Shown piece by piece: positions 1-6,248 of a stretch of 7,010 bases of DNA; the first letter of the stretch is position 1, and each line of letters starts with the position of its first letter. The stretch is taken from assembly GCA_018303575.1 (NCBI GenBank), contig JAGVXW010000049.1, forward strand, positions 1 through 7,010, given 5' to 3'. The position numbers and the translations under genes are program-made. The stretch comes from Candidatus Woesearchaeota archaeon (GTDB taxonomy: Archaea; Nanobdellota; Nanobdellia; Woesearchaeales; WJIZ01). Below the pieces are notes generated by a model. That model was not told where the DNA came from. It was given only the letters and a program-made list of their open reading frames with translations, and ran no database searches.

Positions 1-204
1 GAGCTCGTTTCAGCGTTAAGGGAGAAGACGAGCGCGGAAACTGATGTGATGGGAAGAAACCTTAGCAACCAATTCAAGTACGCCTCAAGGATCGGCGCAC
101 AGAAGGTGATTGTCGTCGGCGAGGCAGAGCTGAAATCGGGAGTCTTCACTGTCAAGGACATGAAAACGGGAAAGGAAGAGAAAAAGAAGCGTTCTGAACT
201 CTAA
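1..204 (+). CDS. hisS: Histidyl-tRNA synthetase, C-terminal end (partial)
   Basis: The reading frame is open from the first base and ends with TAA at 202-204, giving 67 residues. It contains MGRNLSNQFKYASRIGAQ, then KVIVVGEAELKSG, then FTVKDMKTGKEE, and ends in a charged tail, KKKRSEL. This matches the last part of the class IIa anticodon-binding domain of HisRS. In that family a basic GRNLxxQFKYA helix is followed by the VIVIGExEL strand-turn and a VKxMxTGxxE hairpin just before the stop. HisRS charges tRNA-His in the cytoplasm, and this domain recognises the anticodon. The catalytic core lies outside the window. The fragment is short, so ProRS or ThrRS cannot be fully excluded, but the ending is typical of HisRS. 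The stop codon abuts the stop of a minus-strand micro-ORF (205-261) with no gap. A T-run at 275-279 is the first plausible U-rich 3' end for this transcript. Confidence 0.85.
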   Translation, partial: ELVSALREKTSAETDVMGRNLSNQFKYASRIGAQKVIVVGEAELKSGVFTVKDMKTGKEEKKKRSEL

Positions 205-261
205 TCATTTGTCTTCCAAGTCATCAAGCAGGGCAGCCGTAACCAGTCGATCGTGATCCAT
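205..261 (-). CDS. Micro-ORF B: candidate 18-residue microprotein with its own promoter
   Basis: ATG at 261-259 opens an 18-codon frame, MDHDRLVTAALLDDLEDK, that ends with TGA at 207-205. A seven-base Shine-Dalgarno match, GAGGTGA (273-267), lies 5 nt before ATG; this is the strongest ribosome binding site in the window. A TATA box at 329-322 predicts a transcript starting near 300 with a leader of about 38 nt. The peptide is acidic and Leu/Ala-rich. It resembles the neighbouring micro-ORF at 391-444: both begin MD and end LLDD(T)L-x-DK. No known family is recognised. Expression as a peptide is inferred from the signals. Alternatives are a short RNA antisense to the hisS 3' end, a leader peptide or a chance ORF. 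Confidence 0.5.
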   Translation of the reverse strand: MDHDRLVTAALLDDLEDK

Positions 262-309
262 TGCCTTCACCTCATTTTTCTACTATACGAAATGCATGAA
301 AGTCACACT

Positions 310-331
310 TTTGTATACCAGTTTATATACC
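310..331 (-). repeat. Two direct 10-mers at the micro-ORF B promoter
   Basis: On the minus strand GGTATATAAA (331-322) is followed by GGTATACAAA (319-310). Nine of ten bases match, and the copies are 12 bp apart start to start, close to one helical turn. The upstream copy contains the TATA box. They could be tandem TATA elements or a paired regulator site; the sequence alone cannot decide. Confidence 0.4.
322..331 (-). promoter_or_regulatory. TATA box for micro-ORF B
   Basis: On the minus strand TATATAAA (329-322) is preceded by the purine-rich ACCAAAAGG, which could act as a BRE. Spacing of about 25 nt predicts transcription start near position 300, ahead of the GAGGTGA and ATG of micro-ORF B. 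The box also reads TTTATATA on the plus strand, but no credible plus-strand gene follows, so the minus direction is preferred. Confidence 0.55.
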
Positions 332-348
332 TTTTGGTTTTGGAATTA

Positions 349-364
349 AGAAAAAACAAACAAT
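349..364 (-). terminator. U-rich terminator after map and micro-ORF A
   Basis: On the minus strand the RNA would read TTGTTTGTTTTTTCTT, starting 27 nt after the stop of micro-ORF A. No hairpin precedes it. This is the usual archaeal intrinsic or aCPSF1-assisted U-tract terminator. It lies between the two micro-ORFs, so they are probably on separate transcripts. Confidence 0.55.
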
Positions 365-390
365 AATTCTTCCTCAGAATCCTCCTGATT

Positions 391-444
391 TTACTTGTCT
401 AGCAAAGTATCATCAAGAAGGATTGCGTACAACTTCTTATCCAT
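391..444 (-). CDS. Micro-ORF A: candidate 17-residue microprotein coupled to map
   Basis: ATG at 444-442 opens a 17-codon frame, MDKKLYAILLDDTLLDK, closed by TAA at 393-391. The Shine-Dalgarno AGGTGA (455-450) contains the TGA stop of map and lies 5 nt before ATG. The ORF is therefore placed as the last cistron of the map transcript, probably by translational coupling, and a U-rich terminator follows. The peptide has a hydrophobic middle (LYAILL) and an acidic DD. It aligns with micro-ORF B; across the eight aligned C-terminal codons 19 of 24 bases agree, with one codon inserted here. The family is not recognised. The good start signal and the resemblance to B are direct observations; a functional peptide is inference. 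Confidence 0.5.
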   Translation of the reverse strand: MDKKLYAILLDDTLLDK

Positions 445-449
445 ACTTT

Positions 450-1364
450 TCACCTTTTGTATTTCAGATCACTGCAGAAACAGTCTCTGATTTTCTCTTC
501 TTCAACTCCTTCTTTCCCGACGTAAAACGAGTTCTCCGCCTGGCTCACGAGGCCGCCGGACCTCTCGACGAGCGGAGGGAAGCTTTTCAGGATTCCAAGC
601 TGATCGAACTGCTTCATCGCATAGCTTACCTGTGATTCTGAGAACTTCTTCAACAGCCAGCGCTTCGTGAACGGCAGGCCTTGATACGATTCAATCTCTT
701 TCTGAATGTCGCGGACAAATCCTACCCTGACCGGCTTTTTTCCGAGCATCATGAAGACATTCGGCTCGCCCTTCTCGTGGATCAGCCCCACACCGGCCGT
801 CGCGAAGGGCTCAATCGCGATGAATCCTTCCTCTAGAACACTGTCCTCTTTCGTATCATAATTGGGGATATTGGGCGGCAGGTGCACTTCGTATTGCCCC
901 AAGCCATGGCCCGACAAATTCCTGACCGGCTGGAACCCGGCGCTGACAATCGTCTCTTCGATTGCCTTCCCTATCGAAGAAATCTTCACGCCGAGAGCCA
1001 CAACCTCCGTCGCCGCCTTCAGCGCCTCTTCGCTCGCCCGCACGAGATCAGCATGCTCTCCGGATAAATCAACAGTGAGCGCCGTGTCGCCGATGCAGCC
1101 ATTCACCTCAACCCCGACATCCAGGCACACAACCTGATCCTCAAAGACGAGAGGATCGTCCTTGAACGCGCAGTAATGCGCCGCGATGTCGTTGCAGCTG
1201 ATCTGCATGGGAAAAGCAAGCCCGGCTCCTTTCTGCTTGATAAAGCCCTCAATCTTCTCGGTAACGTCGAGCAGTTTCGCATGCTTTCTGATCAAATCCT
1301 TTCCGTACAGCAGGGCCTCTTTCGCGATCCTGCCCGCCTTCCGGAAATCCTCGAGAAGATCCAT
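450..1364 (-). CDS. map: Methionine aminopeptidase, type II (archaeal, M24A)
   Basis: This cytosolic metalloenzyme removes the initiator methionine from new proteins. The pita-bread fold is complete. Counting from the GTG at 1376, the five metal ligands are D86 (CLDVGV), D97 (IGDTA), H157 (SGHGLG), E189 (IEPFAT) and E281 (SQAEN), with substrate-pocket H67 (IAAHY). The insert between E189 and E281 (about 215-270) is the winged-helix-like subdomain that marks type II. About 20 residues follow the QAEN strand, ending in a Cys- and Lys-containing tail.

Two starts are possible. A TTTTATAC box centred near 1389 lies 25 nt before the ATG at 1364-1362, which fits a leaderless mRNA, and the GTG at 1376 would fall upstream of that transcript and has no ribosome binding site. 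The ATG (304 aa) is therefore preferred. The TGA stop is part of the ribosome binding site of micro-ORF A. Confidence 0.96.
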   Translation of the reverse strand: MDLLEDFRKAGRIAKEALLYGKDLIRKHAKLLDVTEKIEGFIKQKGAGLAFPMQISCNDIAAHYCAFKDDPLVFEDQVVCLDVGVEVNGCIGDTALTVDLSGEHADLVRASEEALKAATEVVALGVKISSIGKAIEETIVSAGFQPVRNLSGHGLGQYEVHLPPNIPNYDTKEDSVLEEGFIAIEPFATAGVGLIHEKGEPNVFMMLGKKPVRVGFVRDIQKEIESYQGLPFTKRWLLKKFSESQVSYAMKQFDQLGILKSFPPLVERSGGLVSQAENSFYVGKEGVEEEKIRDCFCSDLKYKR

Positions 1365-1385
1365 GAGACTCGTCACAAAGAAGAG

Positions 1386-1393
1386 GTATAAAA
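1386..1393 (-). promoter_or_regulatory. TATA box of map (leaderless)
   Basis: On the minus strand TTTTATAC (1393-1386) is centred about 25 nt before the ATG at 1364. It lies just beyond the TAG stop (1402-1400) of the preceding gene. Map may therefore be transcribed on its own, with the mRNA beginning at or next to the start codon. No U-tract separates the two genes, so readthrough from upstream is also likely. Confidence 0.5.
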
Positions 1394-1399
1394 GTTTGC

Positions 1400-2479
1400 C
1401 TATTTGGCAGGCGCCTTTTCCTCCTTCACCATCACAACATGCGCGAAGGAGTGCGATTGCTGCGCAGGAAAGCCGGTGAAGCGCGCGCCAGGGATATCAA
1501 CAACATAGAGCCGGTGTCCCGGATGGAGCGTATCAGGCCGATACAGCTGGCCTTGAAGGTCCGCGTAGGGCCCGGGGACTAAGACAATGCTATCTAGTCC
1601 GTACATCATCAACAGGCCTTCCACTTCGTAGTGATGCAGGCCGACGACGGGCAAAGTCCTTCTCACGCGTGTATCGCCCACCTGCTCGGTATAGCGCGCG
1701 ATTCCCGCCTTATACCCCAGCTTCAGAAGCAAAGTCACAGCAGCGTCGCTGAGAGCCGCTTGATTTCCCTTTCCCTTGAAAATGACAGTGTGCAAGGGAT
1801 CCACCGCGGTAATGGAGTCGTCTATTTTGATATGATCATGAAGGAACCGGAGAGCGTAACTCGTGCGCTCACGCAGCGATGCGTTAGGCTTGTCGCTGGT
1901 TAGTTTGATGATCCTATCTGCTAGATCTCCCGGATCCACACGTTCAGCAATAGCTGTGTCGCGATCCAGCCCAAGCATCGCACCCAAAGCTGCATATTGA
2001 TCGCTATATCCTTCATTTACGGCTATTTGAGCTATCTTTCCCCCAAGCGTAACCACATTAATGACACGATAGACCTCCTTGCCTTTTTCAAGATCGATTT
2101 CAAAAGGCGAGATCGCGATTTCCCTGACAAAGGTATTGTTAGCGAGGTCCTGAATATCCAACTCATAGCGAAGTTCAGAATTGCCCCTTTGGAGCCTCTT
2201 CTTTTCGGCGGTCAGGCGGAGATTGGCTGCCTGCGCCTCTTCCAGCTTCTTCTCAAGCTCGCTTATGCGGGAATCGGGCAAAGCTTCAACAGGAGGCGCA
2301 GGCTGAGGCGCAGTTTCAACAACAGGCTCGGGAACTTCAGCTTGCGGCGATCGTTCAGTCTCAACGTCGGCAGCTTGCTCTGAAGGATCAATTTCTGTTG
2401 ATGGAGAAGGCCCGGTGTACGCCAGCACGCCAGCGACGGCTACGCCCGCCGCAAAAAGCGCAAACCGTCCCCGCATCAT
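1400..2479 (-). CDS. Membrane-anchored coiled-coil protein with degenerate transglutaminase-like domain (paralogue 1)
   Basis: No specific family is recognised. Residues 6-21 form one hydrophobic helix after MMRGR, a signal anchor with no lipobox cysteine. A Pro/Glu/Ala-rich linker runs from 22 to 70, a charged heptad-like coiled coil from 71 to about 110, and an alpha/beta domain occupies the rest. Residues 196-263 align without gaps to the upstream gene (2476-3531), about one third identical.

The segment AALSDAAVTLLLKLGYKAGIA resembles the helix of the transglutaminase/cysteine-protease fold (usually GxCxDxAxLLxxLLRxxGIPAR), and LHHYEVE recalls its HxWxE strand. The nucleophile position is Gln240, not Cys, so catalysis is unlikely. 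The domain probably faces outside the cell.

The start overlaps the upstream stop (ATGA). A second ATG at 2476 sits 4 nt after GGTGA and may be the one used. A binding or scaffold role is inference only. Confidence 0.85.
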   Translation of the reverse strand: MMRGRFALFAAGVAVAGVLAYTGPSPSTEIDPSEQAADVETERSPQAEVPEPVVETAPQPAPPVEALPDSRISELEKKLEEAQAANLRLTAEKKRLQRGNSELRYELDIQDLANNTFVREIAISPFEIDLEKGKEVYRVINVVTLGGKIAQIAVNEGYSDQYAALGAMLGLDRDTAIAERVDPGDLADRIIKLTSDKPNASLRERTSYALRFLHDHIKIDDSITAVDPLHTVIFKGKGNQAALSDAAVTLLLKLGYKAGIARYTEQVGDTRVRRTLPVVGLHHYEVEGLLMMYGLDSIVLVPGPYADLQGQLYRPDTLHPGHRLYVVDIPGARFTGFPAQQSHSFAHVVMVKEEKAPAK

Positions 2480-3531
2480 TTCACCTTAAGAGGAGCGTAA
2501 AAGATGCGGGTATCTTTCCCGACCCTATCCTGAGGCACTCTCCTGATTTCCGGGGTAGCGAGATCCACAGGGAAATACAGCACGCCGTCATGCGAGTAAT
2601 GGAGCCCTTCCTTCATCTTACCGGCGTCATTCTCGGCGAACCCGACAAGCGGGGTCACAAGAAGCTGGTTTCCAGGTTGTGCGACCGCCACCCCCGGAGG
2701 GCTTGTGTAGACCGTATCATCGCAGGATATAGCGATTCCGGAAGGGAATCCAGCGGCAGCAAGCGCGGACCAGGCGGCGACGCTTCTTGTCGCATCAGAT
2801 CCTATGCCGTAGAAAGCCGCGGTGTTCAGGTGCTGGACGTCTGCAACCTGCGGATCAAGAGGGACGGTTTTGCCGACCCAAGAGAGGGCATACGTAATCT
2901 TCTCTATCGGAGTGGCGTCCGGATTGTCCATGCCCAGCCGCATTGCTGTAGACACAAAGTCATTGCCGGGATCATATCTTGCTGCCACGCCCGAAGCGTT
3001 CAGCTCCGGGTTTGCGATGCTCTTTACGCCATGAGCGCGAAGGAGAGGCGGGACGTCAAGATATGCCAACCTCTCCTCTATGCGTCCAACGTGCCCCATA
3101 TGAAGGCGATAATCGAACGTCCTGCCCTGCATCGTTTCAAAGGTGACGGCTTTGCTGGCGTCTCCTTGATTCTGCTGCGTGAACTGCAGGCCTGAAATCT
3201 CCGAGAATGGCTTCACCCGCGTATAAGTAGTATGGTCATTCAACACTCTGAGATCGCGCTCGAATGTGGGGGCCTCTATTTGCGCTTCAAGATCCTTGAT
3301 TCGCTGGGACGGATCAGAAGCCGCCGCGGGAGCGGATCCAACTGCTTCTGGAGCTGTTTGGGAAGACCCATCAAATCCAAACCACCCATTGATTGAATCT
3401 CGCTCATTGTAGACAACGACCATCGCAGCTGCAGTAGCAAGCATGCCTACTCCGACCGCGATTTGGAGAAATCTAGAACGGCGCGGTGGTTGCGGAACTG
3501 GTGCACCTTCAAAGGATACTTCATCAGTCAT
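2476..3531 (-). CDS. Membrane-anchored protein with degenerate transglutaminase-like domain (paralogue 2)
   Basis: This is the first gene of the paralogous pair, 351 residues. A proline-rich cytoplasmic start with PRRSR is followed by one membrane helix (about 21-40), a Ser/Ala/Pro linker (55-75), a short coiled coil (76-86) and an alpha/beta domain to the end. The region 202-269 (TYALSW, then LNTAAFYGIG, then SVAAWSALAAAGFPSGIA) matches the transglutaminase-like core of the next gene without gaps. The position of the catalytic Cys is Asp246, and no HxWxE motif is evident, so an enzyme is improbable.

The ATG at 3531 was chosen because GGTGA lies 5 nt upstream; a TTG at 3549 would add six residues and has no such site. 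A TATA-like ATTTAAAAA box predicts a leader of about 11 nt. The stop overlaps the start of the next gene, so the two proteins are probably made together and may pair through their coiled coils. Their function is unknown. Confidence 0.85.
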   Translation of the reverse strand: MTDEVSFEGAPVPQPPRRSRFLQIAVGVGMLATAAAMVVVYNERDSINGWFGFDGSSQTAPEAVGSAPAAASDPSQRIKDLEAQIEAPTFERDLRVLNDHTTYTRVKPFSEISGLQFTQQNQGDASKAVTFETMQGRTFDYRLHMGHVGRIEERLAYLDVPPLLRAHGVKSIANPELNASGVAARYDPGNDFVSTAMRLGMDNPDATPIEKITYALSWVGKTVPLDPQVADVQHLNTAAFYGIGSDATRSVAAWSALAAAGFPSGIAISCDDTVYTSPPGVAVAQPGNQLLVTPLVGFAENDAGKMKEGLHYSHDGVLYFPVDLATPEIRRVPQDRVGKDTRIFYAPLKVK

Positions 3532-3563
3532 GGAATTCACCACAACCAATGAATCGCCCTTCC

Positions 3564-3572
3564 TTTTTAAAT
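3564..3572 (-). promoter_or_regulatory. TATA box of the paralogous membrane-protein pair
   Basis: On the minus strand ATTTAAAAA (3572-3564) lies after the aCPSF1 stop (3609-3607). It predicts transcription start near 3542, just before the GGTGA and the ATG at 3531. It separates the membrane-protein operon from psmB-aCPSF1. No clear U-tract terminator is seen in the 75 nt between the two units. Confidence 0.5.
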
Positions 3573-3606
3573 CTTTCTGTCTGTATCCACTTAGAAGGGG
3601 TTAATG

Positions 3607-5511
3607 CTATTTCAGCCGCACCGTCTCTAAATTCCGTGGCGCCAGCGTCTCAATCCTATACTGCTTGTGGATCGAGCTCGCCAAATCAGCGCATCGGGAG
3701 CTTTCCCCATGATTGACCAGCACTTTTCTCGGCCGGGGCGTACACTTGTGCATGAAGGCCATCAGCTCGTTCCTTCCGGAATGGCCGGTGATGCCGTCGA
3801 GCGTGTGCGTCTCCATCTTCACTTCGATGATCTCAGGGTTCATTGTGGAGCCCATGTTGACTTCCTTCTCCCCGCGCTGGATTCGCCGGCCCAGCGAACC
3901 TTCGCCCTGATAGCTGGAGAACACGAGCGCGTTCTTCGCGTCATTCGCGAGCATCTTGAAGTATTCAACGGATGGCCCGCCGACCATCATTCCGGATGTC
4001 GCGAGGACGACGCAGGGGCCGGTCTCTTCAACGATCTGCTTCCGCTCCTTCTGCGAGCCAACCTGCTTGAAGATCGGGCACAGGAAGGGATTTTGGTCTT
4101 TGTGGAAAACCTGCCTGCGGATTGAAGTGTTCAGGTATTCCGGATAGGCAGTGTGGATGGCAGTGATGTCCCACACCGAGCCGTCGACAAAGACTTGGAC
4201 ATCGGCAGGCAGCTCGCTGTTGCGGTACATCTCTTCGATCATGATCATGATCTCCTGCGCCCTTCCTACGCCCAAGACCGGGACAAGCACCTTTCCCCCT
4301 CTTTTCAGCGTATTGAGGATGATGTCATGCAACTGAGTTTCCACCTCCTTCCGAGGAGGAATGATGTTGTCCTTTCCTCCGTACGTTGATTCGAGCATCA
4401 ATGTTTCAACGCGTGGGAATTCGCAAACAGCAGGATCAAGCAGGGCGCTCTTCCCGAACTTCATGTCCGCCCCATAGACGAGATTATGCAGGCCGTTGCC
4501 GATGTGGATGTGCACCATGGCCGAGCCGATGATGTGGCCTGCGTTGTAGAACGTGATGCGCACGTCTGGAGTGATGTCCGAGACCATGTTGTAGGGAAGG
4601 CAGATCGTCTGCTTCACCATGTTCTTGATGTCCTCGATGCCATAGATCGGGTCCTTTCCCTCGCTCCGCATGATTTTGATGAAGTCAATCTGCGACAAGG
4701 CCATGATGTCCCGCGTCGGAGGGGTGCAATAAATCGGGCCCTGATAGCCCATCTTCACCAGATACGGCACCAATCCCACGTGGTCGAGGTGCGCATGCGA
4801 AATCACTACAGCGTCAATCTCGCTCAGCTTGAATTCAGGCACTTCAAGATAAGGATACGCTTCGGGATTGTCTGTCTCATAAGCTGGATCAATGCCGCAA
4901 TCCAAAAGAATCCTGGACTCTGGGGTCTGCAGGAGCATGCAGCTTCTTCCAACCTGTCTCCCAGAACCAAGGTAGCTTATGCGGATCCACTCGTGCTTCT
5001 TCTCGCGGATCCATCCGTCATAGATCCTGTGCCCCACCTTATCGAGGAATTTCCGCCGGAACTCGGATTCCTGATACAAGACTGCGCGGATGCTTTCGAT
5101 GAGCTTGCTCCTGAGCGCCGGCTTCCTCCTGATGTGCGGGATCCATAGCGTCTTTTCTCTAATATCTTTGAGAATGTTCCCCTGCTTTCCGATGGCCAGG
5201 CCGGGCTTCTCAACTTCGATGATAACGGTGCTGCGCTGGGAATCGAAGATGATCTGGTCGATGCCGGGCTCCTCAGTCAGAATCTCGCGGATGAGCTTCT
5301 CCGCCTTCTCCTCTGGCATCGTTATGCTCGGGTCAGGCCTGAGCTCGATGCGCTTCTTGAACTTGTCCACTATTTCCTTTATGAGGCCGTGGTTGGTGAG
5401 CAGGAATTCAGCGTCCTTCGTATACAGGACAATGTTCGCCGCCTCATAGGAAGCGTCCGAGATTTTATCCTTCGGAAGCTCCTTGAGGATCTCCTTGATG
5501 ATGTCTGCCAT
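3607..5511 (-). CDS. aCPSF1: KH-domain metallo-beta-lactamase/beta-CASP ribonuclease
   Basis: This is the archaeal homologue of CPSF73, an endoribonuclease (with reported 5'-3' exonuclease activity in the family) that cuts nascent RNA downstream of U-rich tracts and drives transcription termination. At 634 residues it is full length.

Domains: N-terminal KH-like regions (about 1-145), including a KH-type GKQG loop at 108-111; metallo-beta-lactamase starting near 176; beta-CASP (about 380-560); and C-terminal RMMBL. Zinc ligands are visible as HAHLDH (H239, H241, D243, H244), H326 in AGHIIGSA, D349 in GADMKFG, and H601 in VNHGE. H577 (GHSGR) and E374 (LESTYGG) are also conserved. All catalytic positions are present.

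The ATG is 4 nt after the psmB stop, and the GTGA of that stop serves as a weak ribosome binding site, so the two are co-translated. Adjacency of psmB and aCPSF1 is also known in other archaea. The product is cytosolic and is expected to act with RNA polymerase and Spt4/5. Confidence 0.98.
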   Translation of the reverse strand: MADIIKEILKELPKDKISDASYEAANIVLYTKDAEFLLTNHGLIKEIVDKFKKRIELRPDPSITMPEEKAEKLIREILTEEPGIDQIIFDSQRSTVIIEVEKPGLAIGKQGNILKDIREKTLWIPHIRRKPALRSKLIESIRAVLYQESEFRRKFLDKVGHRIYDGWIREKKHEWIRISYLGSGRQVGRSCMLLQTPESRILLDCGIDPAYETDNPEAYPYLEVPEFKLSEIDAVVISHAHLDHVGLVPYLVKMGYQGPIYCTPPTRDIMALSQIDFIKIMRSEGKDPIYGIEDIKNMVKQTICLPYNMVSDITPDVRITFYNAGHIIGSAMVHIHIGNGLHNLVYGADMKFGKSALLDPAVCEFPRVETLMLESTYGGKDNIIPPRKEVETQLHDIILNTLKRGGKVLVPVLGVGRAQEIMIMIEEMYRNSELPADVQVFVDGSVWDITAIHTAYPEYLNTSIRRQVFHKDQNPFLCPIFKQVGSQKERKQIVEETGPCVVLATSGMMVGGPSVEYFKMLANDAKNALVFSSYQGEGSLGRRIQRGEKEVNMGSTMNPEIIEVKMETHTLDGITGHSGRNELMAFMHKCTPRPRKVLVNHGESSRCADLASSIHKQYRIETLAPRNLETVRLK

Positions 5512-5515
5512 CCGT

Positions 5516-6157
5516 TCACTTGATCATCGAAGAAACCAACTGCGTCTCGACACGCTGCACTCCCTCAGCCGTGATCGCGACGATGTCAATGCCATTGCCC
5601 GACGCGATGTCGCGCTGCACAGCGGCATTGATGCTCTTCTTGCCGAGCTCCACCCCTTCTTTTACACTTAGATTGGGAACATAAAGCGCTTCCAGCACCC
5701 CGAATGCCATCACTGAGCCCGAGCCGGAAGAGACATAATCGTCAACCTCAGTGATGGAGCCGTCAGCGCCGATATCGTAGATGTGCAGCCCTTTCTTGTC
5801 AGCTCCGGCGATAACGAAATGCGAGATTCCGGGGATAAGCGAGTATTTCCTGATGTTTCCATAGACGAGCCCGGCTAAGAGATTTGTCGCCTCGTGCACG
5901 GTCGTCTTCCTGCCGGTGCGCACGTCCCTGAGCCGGATCTCGGCCTTCAGGATCTTGACGAGCAACTGCACGTCAGAAACCGTTCCGGCGACCGTGACCG
6001 CCATGGAGTCTGTTACGGAAAGAATCTTGGTGAATTTCTTGTTTGCGATGAGATAGCCGGCTGTCACGCGCTTGTCCGCGCAGAGCACAATCCCGTCCTT
6101 GCACTTCATGGCCACGGTTGTGGTCCCTGTCTTCATGATATCCTTGTCGTCCACCAT
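5516..6157 (-). CDS. psmB: Proteasome beta subunit (20S, peptidase T1)
   Basis: This is the catalytic subunit of the cytosolic 20S proteasome. The precursor is 213 residues. A short propeptide, MVDDKDIMKTG, is removed autocatalytically to expose Thr12 (KTG|TTTVA) as the N-terminal nucleophile. In mature numbering the active-site partners D17 (ADKR) and K33 (FTKI) are present, and SSGSGS carries the conserved Ser129 region, so the subunit should be active.

The start at 6157 is supported by GTGA placed 5 nt upstream and by a TATA box that gives a leader of about 30 nt. The frame stays open upstream to 6370, but that extension would cross the promoter and lie antisense to the divergent small gene, so it is not coding. 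The TGA stop is 4 nt from the aCPSF1 start, forming a two-gene operon. The alpha subunit and the PAN ATPase are not in this window. Confidence 0.98.
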   Translation of the reverse strand: MVDDKDIMKTGTTTVAMKCKDGIVLCADKRVTAGYLIANKKFTKILSVTDSMAVTVAGTVSDVQLLVKILKAEIRLRDVRTGRKTTVHEATNLLAGLVYGNIRKYSLIPGISHFVIAGADKKGLHIYDIGADGSITEVDDYVSSGSGSVMAFGVLEALYVPNLSVKEGVELGKKSINAAVQRDIASGNGIDIVAITAEGVQRVETQLVSSMIK

Positions 6158-6210
6158 TCGTATCACACCAAGAATCTTTGGTCTCAGAATAAGGCATGAA
6201 TGGCTAGGAA

Positions 6211-6218
6211 ATATATAA
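6211..6218 (-). promoter_or_regulatory. TATA box of the psmB-aCPSF1 operon
   Basis: On the minus strand TTTATATA (6218-6211) predicts transcription start near 6188, about 30 nt before the psmB ATG. It is a near-consensus archaeal box, suggesting strong expression. It lies back to back with the plus-strand box at 6249-6256 in a 124-bp divergent intergenic region. Confidence 0.7.
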
Positions 6219-6248
6219 AGATTCCGTTTTTCAATTTCGATTTTGGAA

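Noticed and set aside
271..279. T-run as a firm terminator for hisS
   Set aside because: Only five consecutive Ts and over 60 nt past the stop; plausible, but too weak to annotate as a feature.
292..366. Plus-strand 24-codon ORF (ATG 292 to TAA 366) crossing the TATA region
   Set aside because: It has no ribosome binding site, starts inside the leader of the opposite strand, and runs through promoter and A-rich sequence; its codons look like untranslated AT-rich DNA.
2398..3195. Plus-strand ORF of 265 codons
   Set aside because: It is antisense to the overlapping membrane-protein pair, is Arg/Cys-rich with no domain, and has no start signals.
4486..5148. Plus-strand ORF of 220 codons
   Set aside because: It is antisense to aCPSF1, whose motifs are intact, and its His/Val/Asp-rich content is typical of a shadow frame.
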